In this document: piece after piece, positions 33,288 to 42,562 of the stretch
Layout of the letters: every line of letters starts with the position of its first letter
Position numbering within the stretch: position 1 is the first letter of the stretch
Assembly (NCBI RefSeq): GCF_040676675.1
Contig: NZ_JBFAPK010000028.1
Span: forward strand, 55,358-119,357
Direction: 5' to 3'
Length of the DNA stretch: 64,000 bases
Source of the DNA: JBFAPK01 sp040676675
GTDB lineage: Bacteria; Actinomycetota; Actinomycetes; Mycobacteriales; Micromonosporaceae
Program-made: the position numbers and the translations under genes
Notes under the pieces: model-generated
What the model saw: only the letters and a program-made list of their open reading frames with translations
Database searches by the model: none
Told to the model about the DNA's origin: nothing

Positions 33288-34055
33288 TCAGCCCGGTCTT
33301 CGGCGCGTCGCGGACGTCAGGGCGATGCCGGCGGCGGTCGCGGCGAGCAGCGCCGCCGGCAGCGGACCGGCCCAGTGCAGGTGCCGCGCCAGCAGCGCGG
33401 CGAGCCCCGCGCCGAGCACCACCCCGGCCAGCGCGAGCGCCTGCGTACCGTCGAACCGGTGCCGCCGGCCGGGCCCCACGGTCGCGCTGACCAGCCGGGT
33501 CAGCGCGCCGGTCAGGTACGTGGTGGAGAGCCCCGAGCGGCCCAGCGCCTGCACCGCCACGCTCTGCACGCCCATGGCCAGGCCGGCGAGGGCGATCAGC
33601 GGTACCTGCGCGGTTCCCTCCGGCGCGCCGCCGGCCGCCAGCCACCCCGCCCAGAGCACGGCGAGCAGCACCGCCTCGACCGCCAGGCACGCCGCCGACG
33701 CGCGCCAGCGGGGAGCGCCGGACGCGGGCTCACCGCCGTGCCGGGGCGGGGCGCCGCCGGACGCGGGGGCGAAGCGCCGCAGCGCCGCCAGCCGGGCACC
33801 GGCGAAGACGCCCAGCCCGTAGAGGCCGACCGCGGTCGCCACCCGGACCAGCGTCGGCACCTCCACTCCGGCCGCCGACACGCCGAGGACCACCAGGTTT
33901 CCGGTGATCACGCTGGAGAAGACGCCGCCGAGGTGCAGCAGGCTGATTGCGTCGGTGACACCCGCCGCGAGCGACAGCACGACGACGACCGCCGGCAGCG
34001 CGCGGTCCGGGGTCGACGCGGAAGCGCCGGTACGCCCCGGATCGTTCCCCGCCAC
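33288..34055 (-). CDS. DUF1275/YoaK-family membrane protein
   Basis: 255 aa with six to seven hydrophobic segments. VVVLSLAAGVTDAISLLHLG near the N-terminus, FSSVITGNLVVLG and MGVQSVAVQALGRSGLSTTY are the conserved YoaK/DUF1275 motifs. Function in the membrane is unknown. The GTG at 34055 has GGAGG at suitable distance; an upstream GTG (34061) is too close to it. The stop codon lies inside a 12-bp palindrome, GCTGACGTCAGC (33281-33292). Monocistronic. Confidence 0.85.
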   Translation of the reverse strand: MAGNDPGRTGASASTPDRALPAVVVVLSLAAGVTDAISLLHLGGVFSSVITGNLVVLGVSAAGVEVPTLVRVATAVGLYGLGVFAGARLAALRRFAPASGGAPPRHGGEPASGAPRWRASAACLAVEAVLLAVLWAGWLAAGGAPEGTAQVPLIALAGLAMGVQSVAVQALGRSGLSTTYLTGALTRLVSATVGPGRRHRFDGTQALALAGVVLGAGLAALLARHLHWAGPLPAALLAATAAGIALTSATRRRPG

Positions 34056-34190
34056 CCGCACCCGCCTCCGTTCACGCCGGTCCGCCGATCGGTACCGGGC
34101 CGGACCCACCGATCATTATCGGCGGCGTCCGGCCCGGCGGGGTCGACGCTGGTCAACCGAGCACTCGCCGGTCGGCCGAGCGCTCGGTGC

Positions 34191-34237
34191 TAGGCCGCGT
34201 TTCATAAGGACTGGCCGGCCTTATGAAACGCGGCCTA
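34191..34237. repeat. Perfect 19-bp inverted repeat overlapping a stop codon
   Basis: TAGGCCGCGTTTCATAAGG (34191-34209) and its exact complement (34219-34237) flank a 9-nt loop. In the leftward sugar-dehydrogenase transcript the hairpin begins with the TAG stop codon itself. It could act as terminator, but the length, perfection and AT-rich middle also fit a small palindromic mobile element. Confidence 0.85.
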
Positions 34238-37054
34238 ACTGAGCGTGAAGGTGTCGACGTCGAACAGGAAGCCCGAGCCGCCGGTGAAGACCAGGAAGAC
34301 CGGGCCCGAGCCGCTGCCGCTGAGGGTGGTGTTCACCGTCTGGAAGGTCTCCCAGCCGCCGGTGACCGGTACCGCCACCGAGCCGAGCAGGGTCCCGGTG
34401 GCCGAGCCGGCCCGGATCTGGATGGTGCCGCCCGAGCCCGCCGACGAGATCCGCGCGCTGAACCGCGTACGGCCCGAGAGGTTCGTCGAGGCGTACCCGG
34501 CCCAGTCGCCGTTCTCGATGAAGCCGAGCGTGTTACCGCCGCTGGCGCCCGCGTGTGCGGCCGCCTGCACGCCCGAGTTCGAGGTGAACGACTCGGCCTC
34601 GACCGTCGTACCGCCGGAACCGGAGCCGGCGTTGAAGGTGAAGGCGTCCAGGTCGAAGATGTTGCCGTTGCCGGTGACCCCCTTGAAGACCAGGAACAGG
34701 GTGATCGGGTCGGCCGGCACGTTGCTCAGGTTGCCCGTGACGTTGGTGTACGTGTCCCAGGCACCGGTGTTCGGCACGGCCACCTGACCCAGCAGGGTGC
34801 CGGTGGAGGATCCGGCGCGTACCTCGATCGTGCCGCCGGGGCCCGCCGAGGCGACCCGGGCGGTGAAGCTCGCCGCGCCGCCGAGGTGGTACGGCTGGAA
34901 CGAGATCCAGTCCCCGTTGTCGATGAAGCCGGCGGTCCGCCCGCCCTCGGCCGTACCGTGCTCGGCGATCTGGATGCCGGCCTGCGCGGCGAAGTGCTCG
35001 GCCTGCCGGTGCCGCGGCTGGAGGGTCTGGATCGCGTGGGTGGTGAGCCCACCCCGGTCGGTGTACTGCGCGTCGAAGACCCCGTAGAGGTTGGCGGTGG
35101 CGTCGTGCTCACCGTCGACGGGGATCGTAATCGAGCCGGAGCAGCCGGTCCGCGAGGTGATCGAGTGCGCGTGGCTGTCGTGGCCGAGCGCGTACGTCAC
35201 CGTCACCTTCGTACAGTCGATCGTCCCGTCCTCCGGGTCGGTGACGGTGACCTGGAACGGCACGGTGTCACCGAAGTTGAACAGCGCGCCGGAGCGCGGC
35301 GTGACGAAGCTGACCGCCGGGGCCGTGTTGCCGACCGTGATCGGGACGCTGGCCGTACCGGTCAGCCCGGTGGGGTCGCGTACCGTCAACGTCGCCGTGT
35401 AGTTGCCGTTGCTGTTGTACGTCTTCGAGGGGTTCGCGGCGGTGGAGCTGGTGCCGTCGCCGAAGTTCCACGAGTAGGTGAGCGCACCGCCCTCGGGGTC
35501 GGAGCTGCCGGCCGACGAGAACTGCACGGTCAGCGGCGCCGCTCCGGAGGTCCGGTTGGCGGTGGCGACCGCGGTCGGAGCCTTCGCGCCGGGCTTGTAC
35601 TCGATCCGGTAGACGCCGGAATTGTTCGAGCCGGTGCCGTAGTCCAGCACGTAGAGCGCCCCGTCCGGCCCGAACGCCAGGTCCATGACCTGGGTGCCGG
35701 TCCAGGGGAAGTTCGCGATGGCGCCGGGGCTGCCGTCGGCGTTGACGTCGATCGCCTTGATCCAGCGACGGCCGTACTCGCCCGCGAAGAAGTGTCCGTT
35801 GAGGTCGGCCGGGAACTTGACCGCCGAGTTCAGCGCGGCGTCGTACCGGTAGACCGGCCCGCCCATCGGCGACTCGGAGCCGGAGCCGAACTCCGGCGGC
35901 GAGCCGGCGGTGCCGCCGTACCGGATCCAGGAGGGCTTGGCCGGCGGCAGGTTGGTCAGCCCGGTGTTGCGGAACGAGTTGTTGACCGGGGCGGCGCAGT
36001 TGTACTGCGGACCGGTGCTGTTGGTGGCGAAGTTCCACTCGTAGTAGGTCTCGGCCTGCGTGTTGGTGCCGGTGCAGTACGGCCAGCCGTAGTTGCCGGG
36101 GCCGGTGATCCGGTCGAACTCGACCTGCCCGGCGGGCCCGCGGCCGGGCTGCTCGCCGCCGTCGGGTCCGTAGTCGCCCAGGTAGACGATGCCGGTGGCC
36201 TTGTCCACGCTCATCCGGAACGGGTTGCGGAAGCCCATGCCGTAGATCTCGGGCCGGGTGTTCGCGGTGCCGGGCGGGAAGAGGTTGCCGCTCGGGATGG
36301 AGTACGTCCCGTCCGCGTTGGGCTTGATCCGCAGCAGTTTGCCGCGCAGGTCGTTGGTGTTGCCGGAGGAGCGCTGCGCGTCGAACTGCGGGTTGCGGTC
36401 GGTCCGCTCGTCCAGCGGCGAGGCGCCCGCGGACTCGAACGGGTTGGTGTCGTCACCGGTGGTGAGGTAGAGGTTGCCGGCGGCGTCGAAGTCGATGTCG
36501 CCGCCGACGTGGCAGCACTGGCCCCGGTCGTTCGGTACCCGCAGCACCACCTTCTCCGACGCCTTGTTCAGGGTGCCGTCGGTGTTGAGGGTGAACCGGG
36601 AGAGGTACAGCTCGCCCTTCCAGGTGTTCCAGTCGGCGGCCGTACCGGTGACCGGGGCGTCGCCGGCCGGGGTGTTCAGCTTCGGCGAGTAGTACAGGTA
36701 GACGTAGCGGTTGCTGGCGAAGTTGGGGTCGGCGGCGACGCCCTGCAGCCCCTCCTCGTCGTGGGTGTAGACGTCGAGCGTGCCGGAGACCTTGGTGTTG
36801 CCGGCCGCGTCGGTGATCCGCAGCGTGCCGTCCCGCGCGGTGTGCAGCACGGACCGGTCCGGCAGTACGGCCAGCGACATCGCCTCGCCGGTCTCGGCCG
36901 AGCCGTAGGCGAGCGTCACCTGCTGGTAGTCGGACGGATTGATCACCGCGTGCGCCTGGGCCGCGGACGGCCCGGTGCCGAGCACCGTCGTGGTCGCACC
37001 GAGTAGGAGCAGGACGGCCGCGGGCAGCGGCCATCGACGCGAGTGTCGCGACAT
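34235..37054 (-). CDS. Secreted PQQ-type sugar dehydrogenase with PKD and two CBM6 modules
   Basis: 939 aa. The Sec signal peptide has hydrophobic AAVLLLLGATTTVLG and ends near AQA. Residues about 40-495 are the glucose/sorbosone dehydrogenase propeller (THDEEGLQGVAADPNFASNR, GNLYLTTGDDTNP, RPEIYGMGFRNPFR, FAGEYGRRWIKAI). A PKD domain follows (about 500-585, LTYSWNFGDGTSSTAANPSK), then a spacer domain, then CBM6 modules at about 690-800 and 815-939 (GFIDNGDWISFQ; GFIENGDWAGYA). It oxidises sugars or polysaccharide ends outside the cell with a quinone cofactor. ATG with GGAGGG upstream. Divergent from the second sugar ABC operon. Confidence 0.88.
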   Translation of the reverse strand: MSRHSRRWPLPAAVLLLLGATTTVLGTGPSAAQAHAVINPSDYQQVTLAYGSAETGEAMSLAVLPDRSVLHTARDGTLRITDAAGNTKVSGTLDVYTHDEEGLQGVAADPNFASNRYVYLYYSPKLNTPAGDAPVTGTAADWNTWKGELYLSRFTLNTDGTLNKASEKVVLRVPNDRGQCCHVGGDIDFDAAGNLYLTTGDDTNPFESAGASPLDERTDRNPQFDAQRSSGNTNDLRGKLLRIKPNADGTYSIPSGNLFPPGTANTRPEIYGMGFRNPFRMSVDKATGIVYLGDYGPDGGEQPGRGPAGQVEFDRITGPGNYGWPYCTGTNTQAETYYEWNFATNSTGPQYNCAAPVNNSFRNTGLTNLPPAKPSWIRYGGTAGSPPEFGSGSESPMGGPVYRYDAALNSAVKFPADLNGHFFAGEYGRRWIKAIDVNADGSPGAIANFPWTGTQVMDLAFGPDGALYVLDYGTGSNNSGVYRIEYKPGAKAPTAVATANRTSGAAPLTVQFSSAGSSDPEGGALTYSWNFGDGTSSTAANPSKTYNSNGNYTATLTVRDPTGLTGTASVPITVGNTAPAVSFVTPRSGALFNFGDTVPFQVTVTDPEDGTIDCTKVTVTYALGHDSHAHSITSRTGCSGSITIPVDGEHDATANLYGVFDAQYTDRGGLTTHAIQTLQPRHRQAEHFAAQAGIQIAEHGTAEGGRTAGFIDNGDWISFQPYHLGGAASFTARVASAGPGGTIEVRAGSSTGTLLGQVAVPNTGAWDTYTNVTGNLSNVPADPITLFLVFKGVTGNGNIFDLDAFTFNAGSGSGGTTVEAESFTSNSGVQAAAHAGASGGNTLGFIENGDWAGYASTNLSGRTRFSARISSAGSGGTIQIRAGSATGTLLGSVAVPVTGGWETFQTVNTTLSGSGSGPVFLVFTGGSGFLFDVDTFTLS

Positions 37055-37226
37055 CGCGCTTCCCTCCTGAGCTGGGGGTCAGCCAGGCAAGACGCGCGCC
37101 GCCGCGCTTGATGGCGTGGTGGGTTGGGGTGTGCGGCGCACGGTTTCCGAAGTTCCGGCTCCGGAGTGCGCCGTGCGCGCGGGGCGGCGACCGGTTACGC
37201 CGTTCCGGCTCCCGCACCGCGCTAAG

Positions 37227-37256
37227 AAACTAACCACAGAGGACGACGGTAATCAA
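37227..37256 (-). promoter_or_regulatory. Candidate promoter of the PQQ-type dehydrogenase
   Basis: On the minus strand TTGATT (37256-37251), 18-bp spacer, TAGTTT (37232-37227). The leader would be about 165 nt. Confidence 0.4.
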
Positions 37257-37309
37257 TAGGAAACATTCCGGTACGACGCCCGGCACGAAGGGTGATCCAT
37301 CGACCGGGG

Positions 37310-37339
37310 TTGACAGGCTCCATCGACAGCCTGCAACAT
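37310..37339 (+). promoter_or_regulatory. Candidate promoter of the second sugar ABC operon
   Basis: A consensus -35 TTGACA (37310-37315), 18-bp spacer and weak -10 CAACAT (37334-37339), upstream of the aldehyde dehydrogenase gene. Confidence 0.35.
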
Positions 37340-37501
37340 CCCGGCAGGAGCGCAAAACGTTAAGACCCGGCCGACCGCGATCCCGCCCGGCCGGGTCCCG
37401 GCGAGCCCGCGCACCGACGGCGAGGGCGGCCCCGCGCGCCGACGGCGCGGCCCGCCACGACGCTCCCGGCCGGCCGGCGCGACGAAGAGGAGTGGCAGCC
37501 C

Positions 37502-38917
37502 ATGACCGTCGACACCGCACCGGCCGCGCCGGCCATCACGGTCCACAATCCCGGTACCGGGGAGCGGCTCGGCGAGGTGCCCGCGTTCGACCCGGCCCGG
37601 GTGGCCGCCGCCGTGGCGGACGCCGCCCGGGGCCAGCTCGCCATGTCGGCCCTGCCCGCGCACGAGCGCGCCGCGCTGCTGTCCCGGATCGCCTCGCTGG
37701 TCGAGGCCGAACAGGAGGAGCTGGCGCGGCTGCTGGCGGCCGAGAACGGCAAGCCGCTGACACAGACCCGCGGCGAGGTCGCCGCCGCCATCCGGATCTT
37801 CCGGGGGTACGCCGGCGAGGCCACCCGGATCTTCGGCCGGCAGATCCCGCTGGACGCCGTACCGGGGCTGGAGCGGCACCTCGCGGTGACGGTACGCGAG
37901 CCGCTCGGCGTGGTGGCGGCCCTGGTGCCGTTCAACTACCCGGTCGAGCTGTACGCGCACAAGGCCGCCGCCGCGCTCGCGGCCGGCAACGCCGTCGTCG
38001 TGCAGCCCCCCGCGCGCTGCCCCCTCGCCCTGGTCCGCGTCGCCGAGCTGGTGGAGCGCGCCGGTGCCCCGCGACACGCCCACCAGCTCGTCACCGGCGG
38101 GGTCGAGGTCTCCCAGGCGCTGGCCGACTCCCCCGGCATCGCCGCGATCAGCCTGACCGGCAGCACCGCCGCCGGCCGGGCGGTCGCCGAACGCGGGGCG
38201 CGGACCCTCAAGAAGGTGCTGCTGGAGCTGGGCGGCAACGACGCGCTCATCGTCTGCGACGACGCCGACGTCGACGCCGCCGCGCGGGCGGTGGTGCTCG
38301 GCCGGTTGGCCCGGGGCAACGGCCAGATCTGCTGCGCGGTCAAGCGGGTGTACGTGCAGGACGGCGTCTACGACGCGTTCGTCGAGTCGCTGCTGGCCCA
38401 GACCGCGAAGCTCTCGGTCGGCGACCAGCTGCTGGAGGCCACCGACGTGGGACCGCTGATCGCCGAGCCGGCCGCGCGGCGGGTCGAGGCCGCGGTCGGC
38501 CAGCTGGTCGCCGACGGGGCGCGGCTGGTCGCCGGGGGCGGCCGGCGGGGCGCCTTCGTGGACCCGACCGTCCTGGTCGACGTGCCGGTGCGCAGCCCCG
38601 CCTTCGCCGAGGAAATCTTCGGTCCGGTCGCGCCGGTGGCCCGCTTCACCGACCCGCTCGACGCGGTACGGATGGCCAACGAGTCCCCGTACGGGCTGCA
38701 GGCGGCCGTCTTCACCCGGGACATCTCCCGGGCGCTGGACCTCTCCCGCCGGCTCGACGTCGGCGGGGTCATCATCAACGGCTCGACCGCGCTGCGCGCC
38801 GAGAACCTGCCCTTCGGCGGGACCAAGGAGACCGGCGGCTACCGCGAGGGCCTGCACGAGACGGTGCTCGACCTGACCCGGCAGAAGACCATCGTGGTGA
38901 TGGAGGCCTTCGGGTGA
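37502..38917 (+). CDS. Aldehyde dehydrogenase (NAD(P)-dependent)
   Basis: 471 aa ALDH-superfamily enzyme. LVPFNYPVELYAHKAAAALA is the substrate/cofactor motif, and LTGSTAAGR the NAD-binding turn. The general base Glu lies in LLELGGNDALIV near 242, the nucleophile Cys in GNGQICCAVKR near 275, and EEIFGPVAP in the C-terminal part. As first gene of a sugar-import operon it probably oxidises an aldehyde formed in that sugar's catabolism, such as lactaldehyde, glycolaldehyde or a semialdehyde. GAGGAG precedes the ATG, and GTGA overlap couples it to the ATPase gene. Confidence 0.88.
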   Translation: MTVDTAPAAPAITVHNPGTGERLGEVPAFDPARVAAAVADAARGQLAMSALPAHERAALLSRIASLVEAEQEELARLLAAENGKPLTQTRGEVAAAIRIFRGYAGEATRIFGRQIPLDAVPGLERHLAVTVREPLGVVAALVPFNYPVELYAHKAAAALAAGNAVVVQPPARCPLALVRVAELVERAGAPRHAHQLVTGGVEVSQALADSPGIAAISLTGSTAAGRAVAERGARTLKKVLLELGGNDALIVCDDADVDAAARAVVLGRLARGNGQICCAVKRVYVQDGVYDAFVESLLAQTAKLSVGDQLLEATDVGPLIAEPAARRVEAAVGQLVADGARLVAGGGRRGAFVDPTVLVDVPVRSPAFAEEIFGPVAPVARFTDPLDAVRMANESPYGLQAAVFTRDISRALDLSRRLDVGGVIINGSTALRAENLPFGGTKETGGYREGLHETVLDLTRQKTIVVMEAFG

Positions 38918-40533
38918 GCCTAGAGCTGCGCGGCGTCCGCAAGGACTACGCCGGGGTCGAGGTGCTGCACGGGGTGGACCTGGTCGGCCGCGCCGGCGAG
39001 GTGATCGGCGTGGTCGGCGCCAACGGGGCGGGCAAGTCCACGCTGATCCGGATCCTGGCCGGCGCGCAGCCGATGAGCGCGGGCGAGCTGCGCATCGACG
39101 GCCGCCGGGTCGAGCTGCGCTCCCCGCAGGACGCGCACGCGTACGGCATCCGCACCGTCCACCAGGAACTCAGCCTCGTACCGGAGCTGTCGGTCACCGA
39201 GAACCTGCTGCTCGGCAACTTTCCCCGCCGGCGCGGCCTGATCGACCGGCGGGCGGCGCACGCGCGGGCCCGCGAGCTGCTGGCCGGCATCGGCTTCGGC
39301 GCGATCGACCCGCGCACCCCCGCCGGCCGGCTCACGGTCGCCCGGCAGCAGATGGTGGAGATCGCCAAGGCGCTGGTCGGCGAGCCCCGGGTGCTGATCC
39401 TCGACGAGCCGTCGGCGGTGCTCGCCGGCAGCGACCTGGAATCCCTCTTCGCGCTGGTCCGGCGGCTGCGCGACCGGGGCGTACTGGTGATCTACGTGTC
39501 GCACCGGCTGGTCGAGGTGCTCGACCTGGCCACCACGATCGTGGTGCTCAAGGACGGGCGCATGGTCCAGTCGGTCGAGCCGGCGCGCACCGACGAGGAC
39601 GAGCTGATCCGGCTGATGGCCGGGCGCCGGCTGACCCAGATCTACCCGGACCGCCGCACCGGCCGGGGCGAGCCGAGGCTGACCGTACGCGGGCTGAGCC
39701 GGCCGGGCGAGTTCTCCGACGTCTCGTTCACCCTGCACGCCGGGGAGATCGTCGGCCTGTTCGGCCTGGTCGGCTCGGGCCGCAGCGAGCTGGCCCGGTG
39801 CCTCTTCGGCGCCGCCCCGCCCGGCGGCGGCGAGGTCCACGCCGCGGACGGCACGGACGGCTCCCCCGCCGGCGCGGCCCGCTCCCCCGGGGCCGGACGC
39901 CGGGCGGCCGGTGGCGCCGGCGGCTTCCGCAGTCCGGCGCGGGCCATCGCGGCCGGGCTCGCGCTGGTCACCGAGGACCGCAAGCGCACCGGCCTGGTCA
40001 CCGGGATGACGGTACGGGACAACATCGCGCTCGCGACCCTCTACCCGACCAGCCGCGCCGGGCTGATCGACCGGGCCCGGCAGCGGCGGGACGTCCACGG
40101 CATGATCGAGCGGCTGGCGATCCGGCCCGCGCACTGCGCCTCGATGCCGGTCGGCCTGCTCAGCGGCGGCAACCAGCAGAAGGCGGTGCTGGCGAAGTGG
40201 CTGCTCGCCCGGCCCCGCGTACTGATCCTCGACGAGCCGACCCGGGGCGTGGACATGGCGACCCGGGTGGAGATCTACCGGATGGTCGACGAGCTGGCCC
40301 GGGAGGGCCTGGCGGTGCTGCTCATCTCCTCGGACCTCACCGAGGTGATCGGCGCGACCGACCGGGTGCTGGTGATGCGCCAGGGGCGGCTCGCCGGCGA
40401 GCTGGAGTCGGGGCGTACCACCGAGGACGAGGTCCTGGCGCACGCGGTCGGTACCCGCGGCGGCGCGGCGCCGGAGCCGGCCCGCGTCACCCCGGACGGG
40501 AAGGAGCGGGAGACGGCATGGCCGACCAGCTGA
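38914..40533 (+). CDS. Sugar ABC transporter ATPase, RbsA type (second operon)
   Basis: 539 aa with two nucleotide-binding domains: GANGAGKST and LILDEPSAVL in the first, the family's degenerate GLVGSGRSE, LSGGNQQK and LILDEPTRGVD in the second. A Gly/Ala/Ser-rich insert of about 30 residues (near DGTDGSPAGAARSPGAGRRA) interrupts the second domain and is not usual in the family. GTG at 38914 overlaps the ALDH stop (GTGA). The gene overlaps the permease start by 16 bp. Confidence 0.92.
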   Translation: MSLELRGVRKDYAGVEVLHGVDLVGRAGEVIGVVGANGAGKSTLIRILAGAQPMSAGELRIDGRRVELRSPQDAHAYGIRTVHQELSLVPELSVTENLLLGNFPRRRGLIDRRAAHARARELLAGIGFGAIDPRTPAGRLTVARQQMVEIAKALVGEPRVLILDEPSAVLAGSDLESLFALVRRLRDRGVLVIYVSHRLVEVLDLATTIVVLKDGRMVQSVEPARTDEDELIRLMAGRRLTQIYPDRRTGRGEPRLTVRGLSRPGEFSDVSFTLHAGEIVGLFGLVGSGRSELARCLFGAAPPGGGEVHAADGTDGSPAGAARSPGAGRRAAGGAGGFRSPARAIAAGLALVTEDRKRTGLVTGMTVRDNIALATLYPTSRAGLIDRARQRRDVHGMIERLAIRPAHCASMPVGLLSGGNQQKAVLAKWLLARPRVLILDEPTRGVDMATRVEIYRMVDELAREGLAVLLISSDLTEVIGATDRVLVMRQGRLAGELESGRTTEDEVLAHAVGTRGGAAPEPARVTPDGKERETAWPTS

Positions 40534-41531
40534 CCAGGAACACCCCGGAGACGGCGGCCCCGCCGGCCGAGCCGTCCCGCACCCGCCGGCCCCGGCTGGT
40601 GGTGGGCGGGCGGGACCGTACCGCCGAGGTCGCCTTCGCGGCGCTGGTGCTGGCGCTGGTGCTGCTGGCCGCGCTCACCTCGGACACGTTCTTCACCCCG
40701 ACCAACCTCACCAACCTGCTCAAGCAGATGGTCACCACCGGGCTGCTCGCCTTCGGCATGCTGGTGGTCATCCTCACCGGCGGCATCGACCTGTCGGTCG
40801 GGTCGGTGGTGGCCTTCTCCGGCATCGTCACCGCCGGTCTCGTCGCCGACCTGCCGATCCCGGCGGCGATGGGGGTCGGCGTCGCGGCCGGGATCGTCTT
40901 CGGCGTGCTCAACGGGGTGCTGGTCGCCCGTTTCGGGCTGGCGCCGTTCGTGGTCACGTTGGCCGCGCTGACCACCATCCGCGGGCTGGCGTTCGTCTAC
41001 TCCGAGGTGCCGATCGCGCCCGAGGAGCCGGGCTTCTTCTGGCTCGGCTCCGCGCTGCTCGGGCCGGTACCGCTGAGCACGCTGATCATGCTCGCCGTCT
41101 TCGTCCTCGGCGGGATCTTCCTCACCCGTACGCCGGCCGGGCGCGCGATCGTCGCGATCGGCGGCAACGCCGAGACGGTACGGCTCGCCGGCATCAACGT
41201 ACGCCGGCACGTGGTGCTCGCGTACACCATCAGCGGCACCTGCGCGGGCCTGGCCGGCGTGATCCTGGCCAGCCGGGTCGGCATCGCCCAGCCGAGCGTC
41301 GGCGTGGCGTTCGAACTGGACGCGATCGCCGCCTGCGTGATCGGCGGGGCCAGCCTGGCCGGCGGGCGCGGCTCGGCGCGGGCGACCCTCGGCGGCGTCC
41401 TGGTCCTCGTCCTGATCAACAACCTGCTCAACCTGTACGGCGTGCAGAGCTACTGGCAGCAGGTCCTCAAGGGTCTGATCATCGTCGCCGTCATCCTCGT
41501 GCAGCGCGGCAACCGGCCCCGGTGGTCCTGA
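40518..41531 (+). CDS. Sugar ABC permease, RbsC type (second operon)
   Basis: 337 aa, about nine to ten membrane helices after a 35-residue cytoplasmic N-terminus. The signature ILTGGIDLSVGSVVAFSGIV is close to the textbook RbsC motif, and the coupling loop is GGNAETVRLAGINVRRH. AAGGAG precedes the ATG inside the end of the ATPase gene. A single permease, so it should homodimerise, unlike the fucose importer. Confidence 0.93.
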   Translation: MADQLTRNTPETAAPPAEPSRTRRPRLVVGGRDRTAEVAFAALVLALVLLAALTSDTFFTPTNLTNLLKQMVTTGLLAFGMLVVILTGGIDLSVGSVVAFSGIVTAGLVADLPIPAAMGVGVAAGIVFGVLNGVLVARFGLAPFVVTLAALTTIRGLAFVYSEVPIAPEEPGFFWLGSALLGPVPLSTLIMLAVFVLGGIFLTRTPAGRAIVAIGGNAETVRLAGINVRRHVVLAYTISGTCAGLAGVILASRVGIAQPSVGVAFELDAIAACVIGGASLAGGRGSARATLGGVLVLVLINNLLNLYGVQSYWQQVLKGLIIVAVILVQRGNRPRWS

Positions 41532-41563
41532 CCTCCCCACCCCACCACCCCGGGAGATGCGAG

Positions 41564-42550
41564 ATGAACGTTCCACGCACCCGTCCCGCCACCCGCCTCG
41601 GCGCGCTGCTGGCCGCCGGGTTGCTCGCCACCGTCCTCGCCGCCTGCTCCTCCGGCGGCGGGGGCGGCTCCGGCGACGGCTCCTACACCATCGGCGTCGC
41701 CAACTTCACCCTGAGCGGCCCGTACTTCACCGGCATGGACAAGGCGATCGCGGCTCAGGCCGCGAAGAAGGGCAACGTCGAGATCGTCAGTACCGACGCC
41801 AACGGCGACGCCGCCAAGCTCGCCGCCAACGTCGAGGACCTGCTCAGCAAGAACGTCGACGCCGTGATCATCTCCGGCGGGCCGCTGGAGTCGGCCCCGG
41901 CCGTACTGAACTCGCTCAAGGCCGCCGGCAAGCCGGTGGTGCTGGTCGACCGCAAGTTCGCCAGCGGCGAGTACACGAGCTGGATCGGCCCGGACAACGA
42001 GGCCATCGGCCGGCAGAACGGCGAGTTCCTCGCCGGGCGGCTGCCGCAGGGCGGCAAGGTCGCCATCATCAAGGGCGGTCCCGCCGACAACAGCATCGGT
42101 CTGGCCCGTACCAACGGGGTGAAGGCGGCGCTGACCGGCCGGCCCGGCATCACCCTGGTCGAGGCGCCCGACTTCGGCAACTGGGGCTCCGACGGTGGGC
42201 TGACCGTGATGGAGAGCCTGCTCGCCACCCACCCGGACCTCGCGGCGGTCTTCTGCGAGAACGACGCGATGTGTCTGGGCGCGCAGCGCGCCATCGCCGA
42301 CGCCGGCAAGGCCGAGCAGATCGTCATCGCTGGCGTGGACGGCCAGAACGAGGCCCTCAAGGCCATCCTCGACGGCACGAACTACCTGGTCACCGGCCTG
42401 AACGACGCCGACATCATCGGCAGCCGCGGGCTGGACCGGACGGTGGAGATCCTGAACGGCGCCACGGTCGAGAAGGACACGGTGGTGGACTCCCCACGGG
42501 TCACCAAGGAGAACGCCGCCCAGTACTTCGACCCCAACGGCGACTTCTGA
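41564..42550 (+). CDS. Sugar-binding lipoprotein of ABC importer (second operon)
   Basis: 328 aa. Signal peptide with lipobox LAAC (Cys28), followed by a Gly/Ser linker. The mature part has the ribose/galactose-binding type I fold: TIGVANFTLSGPYFTGMDKA, VDAVIISGGPLES, VDRKFASGEYTSWIGPDNE and AGVDGQNEALKAI. ATG with GGGAGA upstream; an upstream in-frame GTG at 41522 lies inside the permease end and is not used. It confers specificity; the sugar cannot be named. Confidence 0.92.
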   Translation: MNVPRTRPATRLGALLAAGLLATVLAACSSGGGGGSGDGSYTIGVANFTLSGPYFTGMDKAIAAQAAKKGNVEIVSTDANGDAAKLAANVEDLLSKNVDAVIISGGPLESAPAVLNSLKAAGKPVVLVDRKFASGEYTSWIGPDNEAIGRQNGEFLAGRLPQGGKVAIIKGGPADNSIGLARTNGVKAALTGRPGITLVEAPDFGNWGSDGGLTVMESLLATHPDLAAVFCENDAMCLGAQRAIADAGKAEQIVIAGVDGQNEALKAILDGTNYLVTGLNDADIIGSRGLDRTVEILNGATVEKDTVVDSPRVTKENAAQYFDPNGDF

Positions 42551-42562
42551 GAGGGGCCTGCC

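Larger units (their letters stand above)
37055..37501. other. Divergent promoter region of sugar genes
   Basis: 447 bp between the PQQ-type dehydrogenase and the aldehyde-dehydrogenase operon. Two candidate promoters are listed separately. An AAAACGTTAA core (about 37353-37362) resembles LacI-family half-sites but is not a clean palindrome. No gene is seen. Confidence 0.5.
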
